Numbered from the stretch's first letter, positions 26,058-35,261 are shown. The stretch is DNA of 64,000 nt from Runella sp. MFBS21 (GCF_029433105.1 NZ_JARNTW010000012.1:124001-188000); one strand, 5' to 3'. Notes: a model not told the origin generated them from the letters alone. Translations and numbers: made by a program.

Positions 26058-26088
26058 CTCCCCTATCTTTCTATGTTTTGATTTCATT

Positions 26089-26706
26089 ATGTTAAAAACC
26101 ACTGTTAAAATAAGTAACGTCACCAATCTCTCTGACGCGCGCTATTGTGCTGGAATGGGTGTAGAGCTGCTCGGATTTAATATCGACGACTCATCAGAAT
26201 ATTTTGTAGACTTGAAAAAATTCCAAGAAATCAGAGCTTGGATTGCTGGTGTACCGATTGTAGCCCAAACTGCCACCACAGACCCCACTGATTTGCTAGA
26301 AAAATTAGGGAAATACCAACCTGATTTTATTCAAATCTCTAACCCCGAATTGCTCCCATGGCTCAAAAGTGAAACCGCTAAGCCCCTTATCTTGAAGGTA
26401 GATGTGGATCAAGATGCCGATGACATAGAAGCTATCCTTACGAAATATGCGCCTTATGTCACTTATTTTTTGTTAGAATCTAGTAACAATACTTCCTTAG
26501 ATGGCGATTGGCCCGATTTCTTGAAGACTTTGGCTCAAGGCTTTTCTATTTTACTAGGTTTTGGAATCACCCCCGACAATGCCGCTTTTCTGACCGAAGA
26601 TTATAATATCACGGGTATCGCTCTCACAGGTAGTGAAGAAATCAGACCCGGATTCAAAGATTTTGGAGAGCTAATGGATATTTTGGAAGCATTGGAAGAA
26701 GAATAA
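26089..26706 (+). CDS. TrpF-like (phosphoribosylanthranilate isomerase fold) protein without canonical catalytic residues
   Basis: A 205-residue (beta/alpha)8 barrel. The opening VKISNVTNLSDARYCAGMG is laid out as in TrpF (KICGIT..DA..A..AG), and the phosphate-binding end LLGFGITPDNA and GSEEIRPGFKDF also match. The general-base cysteine of TrpF (KICG) is Ser9 here, the general-acid Asp (LLDA) is Glu130 in FLLESS, and VQLHG is IQISN. A normal TrpF reaction therefore seems unlikely; a related isomerase or a sugar-phosphate binding role is possible. No other trp genes are nearby. It is the last gene of the alpha-E/Anbu operon, before a strong terminator, so a link to that system is worth testing. 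Confidence 0.82.
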   Translation: MLKTTVKISNVTNLSDARYCAGMGVELLGFNIDDSSEYFVDLKKFQEIRAWIAGVPIVAQTATTDPTDLLEKLGKYQPDFIQISNPELLPWLKSETAKPLILKVDVDQDADDIEAILTKYAPYVTYFLLESSNNTSLDGDWPDFLKTLAQGFSILLGFGITPDNAAFLTEDYNITGIALTGSEEIRPGFKDFGELMDILEALEEE

Positions 26707-26725
26707 AAATGATAATTTTTCGCAA

Positions 26726-26757
26726 AAATGCCGCTTTTATCTCCAAAAGCGGCATTT
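26726..26757 (+). terminator. Rho-independent terminator of the alpha-E/Anbu operon
   Basis: A perfect 13-bp stem (arms 26726-26738 and 26745-26757, AAATGCCGCTTTT and its complement) with a 6-nt loop and T-rich tail, 20 bases after the TrpF-like gene. Confidence 0.75.
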
Positions 26758-26862
26758 CTATTTTATAATTATTCAACTCATTTGTTCATGGCTTATAAAA
26801 AACTTGGCAAGTAAAAAAGCCAGTACATTCTCCTACTTACCAAATTTCACTTCACTCATAGG

Positions 26863-27495
26863 TTAGTTAAGATGCGTATACAAAAGCTCCTTAGGAGTCC
26901 TTACTTTTTTGAGTTTTGCTAACCAATCTCCCGACTCATCGCGGTAGCCTAATGCCAAAATAGCGGTACTTTTCAAGCCTTTTTCCGACAATCCAAGAAG
27001 TGCATCCAGCTGCTTGGCATCAAATCCTTCCATAGGTGTAGTATCTACTTTTTGGTTGGCAGCGGCCACAATCGCAATCCCTAATGCAATAGCTGCTTGC
27101 TTGGCAGTATGGGCAAAGTTCTGTTCGGGTGTTTGGCTTGTGGTCATCTGAATCAATCGAGTACGGTAGGCGTCTGTAGCCGAATCGGGCAACCCTCGCT
27201 CACGATTGGCTCTTTCAAAATAAGCGTTGATGCGCTCTTCGGTATATTGCTCCCAAGAGGCAAAAATCAAAAGATGAGAAGCATCCGTAATTTGACTTTG
27301 TCCAAAAGCAATGGGGCGAATTTTTTCTTTTAACTCTGGATTAGAAACTACTAAAATTTCATACGGCTGTAGACCCGACGACGACGGAGACAATCTAATA
27401 GCTTCCAAAATAAAGTCTATTTTTTCTTGCGACACCTTCTCTCCATTCATTTTCTTGGTGGCGTATCTCCAATTCAAATCTTCAAGTAATTTCAT
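26863..27495 (-). CDS. Nitroreductase-family NAD(P)H oxidoreductase
   Basis: A 210-residue FMN enzyme of the NfsB type. RYATKKMN and EAIRLSPSSSGLQPYEILVV near the N-terminus are the flavin-phosphate contacts of this family; GLKSTAILALGYRDE near the C-terminus completes the fold. Such enzymes reduce nitroaromatics, quinones or flavins with NAD(P)H; the physiological substrate is unknown. The protein is cytosolic. Its ATG at 27495 fits family length. It is monocistronic on the minus strand and converges on the alpha-E/Anbu operon. Confidence 0.92.
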   Translation of the reverse strand: MKLLEDLNWRYATKKMNGEKVSQEKIDFILEAIRLSPSSSGLQPYEILVVSNPELKEKIRPIAFGQSQITDASHLLIFASWEQYTEERINAYFERANRERGLPDSATDAYRTRLIQMTTSQTPEQNFAHTAKQAAIALGIAIVAAANQKVDTTPMEGFDAKQLDALLGLSEKGLKSTAILALGYRDESGDWLAKLKKVRTPKELLYTHLN

Positions 27496-27634
27496 ATGTA
27501 TCTACATTTATTGTTATTACATATATTACAAAATACTGTATGAAAACGTTCAGAAATGTGATAGGATTTAATAAAAAGTCTACCAAATCTCCATAAACAA
27601 CTCATAATAAAGCCTTTAATTGGGGTAATAAAAC

Positions 27635-27668
27635 AAAAAAACGGGCCATGTATATGGCCCGTTTTTTT
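27635..27668. terminator. Terminator after the SusCD-lipoprotein operon
   Basis: A 15-bp stem (A-run plus CGGGCCAT paired with ATGGCCCG plus T-run) with loop GTAT, 17 bases after the stop of the lipoprotein gene on the minus strand. A and T runs on both sides make it functional in either direction. Confidence 0.8.
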
Positions 27669-27685
27669 GTTTATACTAGTAACTT

Positions 27686-28237
27686 TTACTGTAAAAGCAC
27701 ATCCAAAAGCGGTGTAAAAGTTGTGCCAAGAGGATTGACAACAATGCCGGGTCCTGAGTTTTGCCACGAAAATACCCGCCCGTCTTTCATCGTCGCCACA
27801 AAACGTACCCTAAGGCGATCGTTGGCTCTCAAGGTAGCAGCAGTCACGCCAGTCTTTGAAAGAAGCTCACTAACGGCTATTTGTTCTTTGCCATTGATAC
27901 TCGACAGGGCCTTCAACAAAACGCCATGTGGTGCCGAAGTAGTCGCCGTAGGTGTCACTACGGTACCTCTTACGTGACTGGCGTAGGCTTCTACTTTTTC
28001 AATTTCAGAAGCATTGAGGCTTTGAGTCGAAAAAGCCAAGTTAGCAGAAGCAGCATTGGCCAAAGTGACAGTAATGGTATTGACATTGGCCGCCGTAACA
28101 GCCGCAGGTAGCGGGTCAGGACGAGCTATAAAATGTGCTCCTTCTTTGATTTCGGGGAAAGGGCTTTTACGTTCGCAACTTATCAGCACAGCGCCTAACA
28201 GCCCTAAGAAAACAGATATTTTCAATGTATTTTTCAT
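27686..28237 (-). CDS. Lipoprotein of a SusCD operon
   Basis: About 183 residues from the ATG at 28237 (MKNTLKIS), three codons inside the longer frame. The lipobox is LISCE at about residues 18-22. The mature part is rich in Ala, Thr and Val, predicted beta, with no recognised domain. It starts 36 bases after SusD on the same strand and ends before the operon terminator. Short third-gene lipoproteins of SusCD operons are usually surface ligand-binding or accessory subunits (SusE/F-like role, inference). Confidence 0.75.
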   Translation of the reverse strand: MKNTLKISVFLGLLGAVLISCERKSPFPEIKEGAHFIARPDPLPAAVTAANVNTITVTLANAASANLAFSTQSLNASEIEKVEAYASHVRGTVVTPTATTSAPHGVLLKALSSINGKEQIAVSELLSKTGVTAATLRANDRLRVRFVATMKDGRVFSWQNSGPGIVVNPLGTTFTPLLDVLLQ

Positions 28238-28273
28238 TTTTATCAATTATCATTTTGAAAGTCAAACATTTAA

Positions 28274-29884
28274 CTATTTCTGCCAAAATACCTTAGCTGT
28301 AGCTATGACCCGCTGCTGAGGAGCATTGGGATTGAGCTGCAACTCTCCTGGTACGGGATAAGGATAAGATTGCGGATATCCACGATTGACATTCGTAAAA
28401 GCAATTCCGTCGTTGTTGGGGTCAAAGATTTTTGGAAAACCTGTCCGACGAATGTCATTGTAAGACTCCAAGCCAAAACCAAAATTGGCAATCCATTTTT
28501 CGGTCATGATAAGCTCAAGCTTGCCGTTGTCGTCGGCAGCTTCGTATTTGACCAATACCGCATCCACATATTCTTTGGTCGCAGCGGCGGTAATACTTGG
28601 AGCTCCTCCCTTGGCAGCAGCGGCATTGACTTCTGCAAATGCGGCATTCATAGCATCCGTAAAAAGCTGTTTAGCATTGCCTGTTCCCATGCCCGTCTGC
28701 GCCAACTCTGCGCGTGTAAATAAATAAGAATGGTAGGGTAAAATGCGTTGAGGACCATCGCCTCTTGCGGATGCGCCACTTACGCCAGCGGCGGTTACGC
28801 CATTGCCATCATCGTAGCGACCACCACAATAATACAGCCCCACAATCGTAATAGACGACGATTGGTCAAAACCCTGATTGGGGCCTTGTGAAGAAAAATA
28901 AATCGACACAAAATTCCCATTACGATATTCTACTGGGTTTTGGGCATTGGGACGAGCAGCAGAGAGTTGATTGAAATAATAATAAGGGATACGAGGATCA
29001 GAAACTCCGTTCAAAACAGGGTTGAGGGTGCTAGTTCCCAACAAAATTTCGTGGAAGTAGGGACTGATATAGTTGTCGCGTCCAGAGGTGGTGATATTGT
29101 AATCTTCTCTAAAAATCGGATTACGGTTATCAGGAGCGCTGGTCGTACCATAGTTAAGCGAAAAACCACCCGCCGAAGTCATCAAATCTCCTTCCGAAAT
29201 CAGAGCGTTTACCTGCGTACTTACGTTTTGAGTGAGTCTGATTTGGTTATAAAGTTTCAGTTTGAGGGTTTTGGCAAACTGCCTCCAACGTACCAAATTA
29301 CCCGCATATATGAGGTCATCTGTACGAGGAACTAGCGCCGAAGTTTTGGCAAGGTTTGCAATCCCTTCATCTATCATTGAAAATAACTGAGGATAAATAT
29401 CTTGACCTTTATCAAATTTTGGAAACTGAATCTTGGCCGACGTACTTGCTTCCGTAAAAGGTACATCTCCCCATACGTCCACCATGTAGCTAAAGGTCAT
29501 AGCTTTCATGATTTGAGCCACTCCAACATAGGCAAAACTTTGGCTAGAATTGGCCTGCTCAATTAAGATGTTGAGGTTTTGGATAGCTCGGTACATATTG
29601 GACCAAGCCTGCGTACCCGGAAAATCTTGCCCCGTGATGGCGTATTGGTCGTTGTTGCTACGCTGCGTCAATTGGTGCACAAATACCCCCGCAGGATTTG
29701 ACAAGCCTGGAGGCCCCGCCCCTAGTGAGTTGACAATATCAAGCTGTGCGTTGGTCAGCAATTGCCCCGAATTGACCGTAGAAGGATTGTTGGGGTCGGT
29801 ATTTATATCAAGGCTGCACGCATTCAAAAGCAATAGCATTGCAATAAGCGTGCTGTATTTTAAACTTTTAATGATTCGATTCAT
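28274..29884 (-). CDS. SusD/RagB-family outer-membrane lipoprotein (SusD-like_2 type)
   Basis: A 536-residue lipoprotein (lipobox LNAC, Cys23). Features of the SusD-like_2 group are DINTDPNNPSTV right after the lipid anchor, WSNMYRAIQNLNILIEQA, MKAMTFSYMVDVWGDVPFTEA, and the C-terminal LELIMTEKWIANFGFGLESYNDIRRTGFP. The protein sits on the cell surface as a lid on its SusC partner and captures the ligand. SusC is 48 bases upstream on the same strand. No glycosidase or peptidase adjoins the operon, so the ligand remains unknown; many SusD-like_2 pairs import peptides or other non-glycan nutrients. Confidence 0.93.
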   Translation of the reverse strand: MNRIIKSLKYSTLIAMLLLLNACSLDINTDPNNPSTVNSGQLLTNAQLDIVNSLGAGPPGLSNPAGVFVHQLTQRSNNDQYAITGQDFPGTQAWSNMYRAIQNLNILIEQANSSQSFAYVGVAQIMKAMTFSYMVDVWGDVPFTEASTSAKIQFPKFDKGQDIYPQLFSMIDEGIANLAKTSALVPRTDDLIYAGNLVRWRQFAKTLKLKLYNQIRLTQNVSTQVNALISEGDLMTSAGGFSLNYGTTSAPDNRNPIFREDYNITTSGRDNYISPYFHEILLGTSTLNPVLNGVSDPRIPYYYFNQLSAARPNAQNPVEYRNGNFVSIYFSSQGPNQGFDQSSSITIVGLYYCGGRYDDGNGVTAAGVSGASARGDGPQRILPYHSYLFTRAELAQTGMGTGNAKQLFTDAMNAAFAEVNAAAAKGGAPSITAAATKEYVDAVLVKYEAADDNGKLELIMTEKWIANFGFGLESYNDIRRTGFPKIFDPNNDGIAFTNVNRGYPQSYPYPVPGELQLNPNAPQQRVIATAKVFWQK

Positions 29885-29932
29885 GCTTTTAGGATAGTTA
29901 AGTGCTAGCGCACTTGTGAGTTGAAGACCAGC

Positions 29933-32900
29933 TTAGAATGTTACGCTTAAATTAACGCCATATCTACGTACCGAGGGGGCGGCAAAAAAGTCGATACCTT
30001 GGGCATTGGTATTTCCGAAGGTGTTAACTTCAGGGTCAAAATGGGTATGTTTAGGCATATGAGGAGCAAAAAACCACAGATTACGCCCGCTCATACTCAA
30101 ATTGACGGCCCCAAAAGGAGTTTTGGTCAACAAACTTTTAGGAAGCGAATAAGCCAAAGACACCTCACGCAAGCGTACCACCGAAGCATCCCACACCGAA
30201 AACTCGTTGGGTGCATTGATAGCCAACGACCCACCAGCGGCCTGAAACCAGAGGTTATTTTCCATTACTTGTATATTGTTAGGAATCGGCTGCCCGTCAC
30301 CGCCAAGCAAAGGCTTAAGGGTATTTGCATCGCCCAATACCCCTGCAACTACTTTGGGGATTTCGCGGTCTTCGGTATCTTGAGTTACCCCACGTCCTAG
30401 CAAAAACTGATTGGTCCAAGAATAAATATCTCCTCCATGACGATAATCTACCACACCACTGAGAGTAAATCCTTTATACTTGAAGGTATTTGTTACGGCC
30501 AAAATAAACTTAGGATTTGGATTGGCGATGATTTTCTGTTGTACGTCAGGAATTGTCAACCCTGTGTTTGGATTGATGAGGGCATTGCCTTTATCGTCAC
30601 GAGCTACAGCGGTGCCTCTCAATACCCCAAACCACTCTCCTGGCCGTACCACAGGCAAAGGTTGATTGGTAAAAATATTGCGGAGGGTTACTTCTTCTAC
30701 GCCATCAGCCAAGCTTTCTACGATGTTTTTGTTTTGAGTATAAGCCGTGAATATCTCCCATTTCAGGCCATTGCTCATCTGAATCGGAACAAGCGTGATA
30801 GCCGCTTCAATTCCTGAATTACGAATAGAACCAAAATTGGTTACAAAAGAAGTATAACCCGACGATTGCGGCAGTGCCCGACGTGCGATGATATCCGTGC
30901 TGAGGCGATTATAATAAGTCAAATCCAATACAGCACGGCCACCAAAAAACTCTAGGTTGGTTCCGACTTCTACTTCTTTCGTAAATTCAGGTTTGAGATT
31001 TGGGTCAAAAGCCGATGCCGCTACAGAGGCTCCGGGCTGAGCGTTGAAGGGATAATCGTTATAGCGTGTTGACCCTTGCTGTCCTGAGCTTTCTCCAAAG
31101 TTGATTCTAAATGTATTGAGGGTCTGATAAGGATCGGCGTCACGTCCTACTTTGGCGTAACTCACTCTTATTTTGGCATTTGTGAGTGCTTTTGATTTTA
31201 TATTAAATGCCTCAGTCAGAATCAATGAAGCATTGCCCGAATAGTAGAAGTAGCTGCGATTGTTGGCGGGCAACGTGGATGACCAATCATTACGCCCTGT
31301 CAAACCCAAGAAAAGATAGTTTTTGTAGCCCAATGTCATATCCGTAAAGGCGGCATACAAACGTCTTTTGCTAATGGCGGTATTTCCAGTATTGGGAGTG
31401 ACAGTACTTACATTCGTAATCAAATCAATTCCTCTCGTCACGATTCCCAATCCATTGACGCTCGTTTGGTCACTGCTTCTTTGGTTGTAGTTGGCTCCTA
31501 CGATAGCTCTCAGGTTGAGGTCTTGCGTCAAGTCACGATTGAGGTTAAACAATAAATTGTGGTCTTGTTCTTGAAACTCAATCGCGTCAAACTGCATACT
31601 TCCAATACCCTGCGCTCCCGAAAGCGACCCTGCCGAAATCCGTTGAAAACGATTGTCATTGAAAGTATTGAGACCTCCTTTATAGCTCACATTCAACCAA
31701 TTGTTGATGTCGTACAAAATACTACCGTTCAAAGCTACGCGGTTGACTTTACTGGTAAAGATGCTATTGTTGACCGACCAATAGGGATTATCAGCTTGAC
31801 CAAAAGGAAAAAAGAACACGCCATTTCCGAAGGGGTCTTCATAAGGCAGCTGGTCGAGAGGCCAGTTGCGAGGTTGCTGAAACATCCGCGAAAGAGGGGA
31901 AGTACCATCGCCCCCAAAAAGCGGACTGTCTTGTACAGTATTGGTATAAGCCAAATTAGCGCCTACCACAAACCCATTGTCAAGGGTAGTATTGCCCCCA
32001 ATGCTGACATTGGTACGCTCAAAAGTGGAACCTGGGAAAAAGCTTTTTTGGTCGGTACGCGAAATCACCGAAGTTACGCTTGCCTTGGGACCTCCTCCTG
32101 TAATACTGATGGAGTTTTCGTAAAGATTTCCAGTACGAAAAAAGTTTCGCACATTGTCAGGATAAGCCCGATAGGCGACGTTGCCGTTGGGACGAAGTCC
32201 ATATTGAGCTGCAATAGCGGGGTAATTGGCCGCATAGGTATTGTAGCCTACCCAAATCGGAATCGAATCCACAGGGGCGGTGGTATTGGTCCAACCACCT
32301 GCCGCATTGTATATACGTCCTAGTCCAAAAGCAGGTCCCCAAGTACCATTGGCATTGGCATATACCTGTTGCGACCCCGAACCATATTTATTCTGAAAAT
32401 CAGGATAACTCGCAATTTTCTCTGCTGAGTAAGAGGTATTAAATGTAATCTCCAAGCCTTTTTTTGACAATTTGTTGGTACCTGACTTTGTCGTAATCAC
32501 AATCACCCCGTTGGCAGCACGTGTGCCATAAAGTGCCGCAGCAGCGGCACCTTTTAGTACCGTCATAGATGCGATGTTGTTGGGATCAAGGTCGGCAATA
32601 CGGCTCGAAAAAGCTGCTCCGTTGTCGCGGAAGCTACCGCTTTCGTTTAAGTCATTGTTATAAGGAATCCCATCTACCACAAACAAAGGCTGGTTTGAAC
32701 CAAAGAAAGAATTGGCTCCCCGAATCGTAATCCTTGAAGAGCTCCCCGCCGTCCCTCCAGAACCATTGATATTGACGCCCGGAATCTTGCCTTGCATGGC
32801 TTTGATTACATCAGGCTCAGATTTCTGTACCAGTTTTTCGGCCGATAGCCTTTCTACCGAATAACCGAGGGATTTGTTGCTCCGCTCAATCCCCACGGCT

Positions 32901-33220
32901 GTCACCACCACTTCGCTCAATTGTTTTACATCGTCAGAAAGAGAGACATTGATACTTGTTTGGCTTCCTACGGCTATTTCTTGCGAAAGATAGCCAATAA
33001 AGCTAAATACCAAGGTAGCATTGTTGGGTACTTGGATTTGGTAAGTCCCTTCGGCGTTGGTTGAGCTACCTGTATTAGAGCCTTTTACAAGTACATTGAC
33101 CCCAGGCAAAGGGCTACCGTCAACGGCGGCAGTGACTTTCCCCGTCACGGTGCGGTTTTGGGCATAGCTCTGAGCAATACAGAGCACTATCCCCATCAGG
33201 AGTAATAAATTTTTTTTCAT
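29933..33220 (-). CDS. SusC/RagA-family TonB-linked outer-membrane protein
   Basis: About 1,095 residues from the ATG at 33220 (MKKNLLLLMGIVL), which gives a clean signal peptide ending at SYAQN; the longer frame to 33259 only adds a charged stretch. Next come a carboxypeptidase-regulatory-like beta domain (about 22-100, TVTGKV...GVNVLVKG), a plug domain (SLGYSVERLSAEKL, GSGGTAGSSSRITIRG, VLKGAAAAALYGTRAANGVI), and a long barrel ending RRYGVNLSVTF. The plug signature fits SusC/RagA transporters driven by TonB. It is the first gene of the operon susC-susD-lipoprotein. Confidence 0.94.
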   Translation of the reverse strand: MKKNLLLLMGIVLCIAQSYAQNRTVTGKVTAAVDGSPLPGVNVLVKGSNTGSSTNAEGTYQIQVPNNATLVFSFIGYLSQEIAVGSQTSINVSLSDDVKQLSEVVVTAVGIERSNKSLGYSVERLSAEKLVQKSEPDVIKAMQGKIPGVNINGSGGTAGSSSRITIRGANSFFGSNQPLFVVDGIPYNNDLNESGSFRDNGAAFSSRIADLDPNNIASMTVLKGAAAAALYGTRAANGVIVITTKSGTNKLSKKGLEITFNTSYSAEKIASYPDFQNKYGSGSQQVYANANGTWGPAFGLGRIYNAAGGWTNTTAPVDSIPIWVGYNTYAANYPAIAAQYGLRPNGNVAYRAYPDNVRNFFRTGNLYENSISITGGGPKASVTSVISRTDQKSFFPGSTFERTNVSIGGNTTLDNGFVVGANLAYTNTVQDSPLFGGDGTSPLSRMFQQPRNWPLDQLPYEDPFGNGVFFFPFGQADNPYWSVNNSIFTSKVNRVALNGSILYDINNWLNVSYKGGLNTFNDNRFQRISAGSLSGAQGIGSMQFDAIEFQEQDHNLLFNLNRDLTQDLNLRAIVGANYNQRSSDQTSVNGLGIVTRGIDLITNVSTVTPNTGNTAISKRRLYAAFTDMTLGYKNYLFLGLTGRNDWSSTLPANNRSYFYYSGNASLILTEAFNIKSKALTNAKIRVSYAKVGRDADPYQTLNTFRINFGESSGQQGSTRYNDYPFNAQPGASVAASAFDPNLKPEFTKEVEVGTNLEFFGGRAVLDLTYYNRLSTDIIARRALPQSSGYTSFVTNFGSIRNSGIEAAITLVPIQMSNGLKWEIFTAYTQNKNIVESLADGVEEVTLRNIFTNQPLPVVRPGEWFGVLRGTAVARDDKGNALINPNTGLTIPDVQQKIIANPNPKFILAVTNTFKYKGFTLSGVVDYRHGGDIYSWTNQFLLGRGVTQDTEDREIPKVVAGVLGDANTLKPLLGGDGQPIPNNIQVMENNLWFQAAGGSLAINAPNEFSVWDASVVRLREVSLAYSLPKSLLTKTPFGAVNLSMSGRNLWFFAPHMPKHTHFDPEVNTFGNTNAQGIDFFAAPSVRRYGVNLSVTF

Positions 33221-33743
33221 AAATGAACTGGGAATTTGGTTTTTAATTCGTTTTGGCAACTGATGATAATTGCCGAAACAAATTTCTCCATTTCATTTAT
33301 GCTAAAAATCACCCATTTATAGTGGTTTATTAAATATAATGTTATGCCAATATTATGTTGGGGAAAACCTTTTTACGACAAATTTTAAAGCATTTTTCCC
33401 GAAAAACTCTATTTCTAAATTTTCCCAAAGTACTCTTGAGGGGAATTTTTATACGTTTTATCCCTCATTTTTAGCTACCATCATTTATGGGAATGATTAA
33501 AATCTTAAAAAAAATCTAATAATTCAAATCCCCCAAGATATGGGGGAAATGGTAGTTTTGCCCCTGAAAAAGTCATGAAAAATGGCGCATAACGGGTGAT
33601 TTCTCGTTCGTTTTTTTTGCAGAATTTTGGCACAGGATTTGGAAGAGGAGATATATAAAGTGCGGTAGTTATCAAATCCCTGTTTTATCACTCTGATTTA
33701 CAACATTAAAGAATTCTCATACGATTTAGTTTAGGTTAAGAAG
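33221..33743. other. Long intergenic region upstream of the SusC gene
   Basis: About 520 bases without a supported ORF between queG (ends 33769) and the SusC start. It must contain the SusC promoter and a long leader, but I found no TAnnTTTG match in the minus orientation. A small hairpin at 33530-33546 (CCCCCA, loop AGATA, TGGGGG) is followed on the minus strand by an AT-rich tract with eight T. I see no riboswitch class, anti-sigma box or repeat. Confidence 0.5.
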
Positions 33744-33772
33744 ATAACCGTAGGATCTTGTCTTACGGTTAT
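33744..33772 (-). terminator. queG: Hairpin overlapping the queG stop codon
   Basis: A perfect 9-bp inverted repeat (ATAACCGTA / TACGGTTAT, 11-nt loop) begins within the stop codon of queG. In the minus direction it lacks a T-tract; in the plus direction a T-rich tail follows. It may mark the 3' end of queG mRNA. Confidence 0.4.
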
Positions 33773-34725
33773 TTATTTTTATTACCTTCTACCACAAAAT
33801 CTATATTCCGTTTTAAGCCTTCCCATTTGGTACGCTTAAGAGGCGAGCGGCGAAAGAGTTCTTTAAATACCTCTTCGGTGATTTCACGCCAGTCATTGTT
33901 TGTAAACCCTTCTAAAGCGGAAGGCAGTTGAAATTCAGACGTTTGATGAGGTTTGGCAAAACGATTCCAAGGACATACATCTTGGCAAATGTCACAGCCA
34001 AAAATCCAGTTTTCGAATTTGCCTTTTACTTCTTGGGGAATCGCTTCTTTGAGTTCAATCGTAAAATAACTAATACAACGGCTCCCATCTACCACATAAG
34101 GTTCCACAATAGCATCCGTAGGACACGCATCTACGCAGCGAGTGCAGCTACCACAATAATCCTTGATGGCATGGTCGGGCCATAAATCTAAATCAGAGAT
34201 GATTTCTCCAATGAAAAAAAAACTGCCCACTTTACGACTAATAAGATTAGAATGCTTGCCTATCCATCCCAAGCCACTTTTGGCCCCCCACACTTTGTCC
34301 ATGACAGGAGCCGAATCCACAAAAATACGTCCATTTACCTCCCCTATTTCTTCTTGGATTTTATGTACTAATGCTTTGAGCTTGTCTTTCAACACAAAAT
34401 GATAATCGGTGCCGTACGCATATTTAGAAAGTTTGAGGTCATTTTCGCCTTCAGGTAGGCGTTTTTCGGGGTAATAATTAAACAAGACTGAAATGACGGA
34501 GCGTGCCCCTTCTACAAGTTGGCGTGGATCGAGCCGTTTGTCAAAATGATTGGCCATGTAGTGCATCTCTCCGTGTCGATGCTGAAAAAGCCAATTTTCA
34601 AGGCGCGGAGCTTCTTCCTCCAAAAAAGTGGCCGTCGAAATCCCACACGCCTCAAAACCCAACTCCTCTGCCATTGATTTGATGAGTTGGCTTCTTTTTT
34701 GGCGGGTAAAATCGTCGATTGTCAC
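33769..34725 (-). CDS. queG: Epoxyqueuosine reductase
   Basis: About 318 residues from a GTG at 34725 ([12 protein letters not shown]). The longer frame begins with TTG at 34764, but that codon lies inside a -7 promoter element. The cobalamin-binding DUF1730 domain shows [15 protein letters not shown] and YAYGTDYH; the catalytic segment contains [20 protein letters not shown]. Two [4Fe-4S] binding motifs follow: [17 protein letters not shown] with a fourth-cluster Cys, then RCISYFTIE and [13 protein letters not shown]. QueG reduces epoxyqueuosine to queuosine in tRNA. It is monocistronic here. Confidence 0.94.
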   Translation of the reverse strand: MTIDDFTRQKRSQLIKSMAEELGFEACGISTATFLEEEAPRLENWLFQHRHGEMHYMANHFDKRLDPRQLVEGARSVISVLFNYYPEKRLPEGENDLKLSKYAYGTDYHFVLKDKLKALVHKIQEEIGEVNGRIFVDSAPVMDKVWGAKSGLGWIGKHSNLISRKVGSFFFIGEIISDLDLWPDHAIKDYCGSCTRCVDACPTDAIVEPYVVDGSRCISYFTIELKEAIPQEVKGKFENWIFGCDICQDVCPWNRFAKPHQTSEFQLPSALEGFTNNDWREITEEVFKELFRRSPLKRTKWEGLKRNIDFVVEGNKNK

Positions 34726-34761
34726 GTGCGAAGAGTGGTTTATTGAAACAAGAATCTTTGA

Positions 34762-34769
34762 CAAAGTTA
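34762..34769 (-). promoter_or_regulatory. queG: -7 promoter element of queG
   Basis: TAACTTTG on the minus strand matches TAnnTTTG. Transcription would start near 34756, so the TTG at 34764 cannot be the translation start and the GTG at 34725 is favoured, with a leader of about 30 nt. Confidence 0.5.
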
Positions 34770-34821
34770 CAGAATCTTGTTTATTTGTAGTGTTTAGTCA
34801 TTTCCTTCAACCTTTCCTCCT

Positions 34822-35238
34822 ATGAAAATCTTTTTTAGCACATTGGTTTTTTCTCTCTCAATGGCTGCCGTATCTTTTTCTCAACAAACCCCAGAAAGTC
34901 ACCCTATCGATGTAAGCCTCGACAACTGTATGGACAAAAACCCTTCTACTCAGGATATGATTGGATGCCTTGATGAAGCTTACAAAAAATGGGATGCCGA
35001 ACTCAACAAAAACTACAAAGCGCTCAACCTACAGCTGAATGCGACTCAAAAAGCGGCTTTACTAGCCTCGCAACGCAAATGGATTGAATACCGTGATTTA
35101 GAATTTAAAACCCAAGGTACCATTTATCAATCTATGGAGGGGACAATGTACCTTCCAATGGCCGTCAATGAACGGCTTGAAATTGTCAAGAAACGTGCGC
35201 TTACGCTTAAAAGCTACTTAGAGTTATTCAACAACTAA
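34822..35238 (+). CDS. LprI-like (DUF1311) secreted protein
   Basis: A 138-residue protein with a signal peptide (cleavage near SFSQQ, residues 20-22). The mature part is a DUF1311/LprI-type helical domain: CMDKNPSTQDMIGCLDEAYKKWDAELN followed by SQRKWIEYRD (motif split: GCLDEAY, WDAELNKNY, QRKWIEYRD). LprI-type proteins include lysozyme inhibitors. Two cysteines likely form a disulfide in the periplasm. It is the first gene of a three-gene group with NamZ and an M19 dipeptidase (gaps 23 and 24 bases), which fits a role in cell-wall metabolism or lysozyme defence. Confidence 0.85.
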   Translation: MKIFFSTLVFSLSMAAVSFSQQTPESHPIDVSLDNCMDKNPSTQDMIGCLDEAYKKWDAELNKNYKALNLQLNATQKAALLASQRKWIEYRDLEFKTQGTIYQSMEGTMYLPMAVNERLEIVKKRALTLKSYLELFNN

Positions 35239-35261
35239 CTGTATTTCAGCACTTATCAAAA

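Noticed and set aside
33500-33720. Riboswitch in the SusC leader
   Set aside because: I looked for TPP, cobalamin and FMN-type core motifs; only a small 6-bp hairpin is present and no class-specific core.
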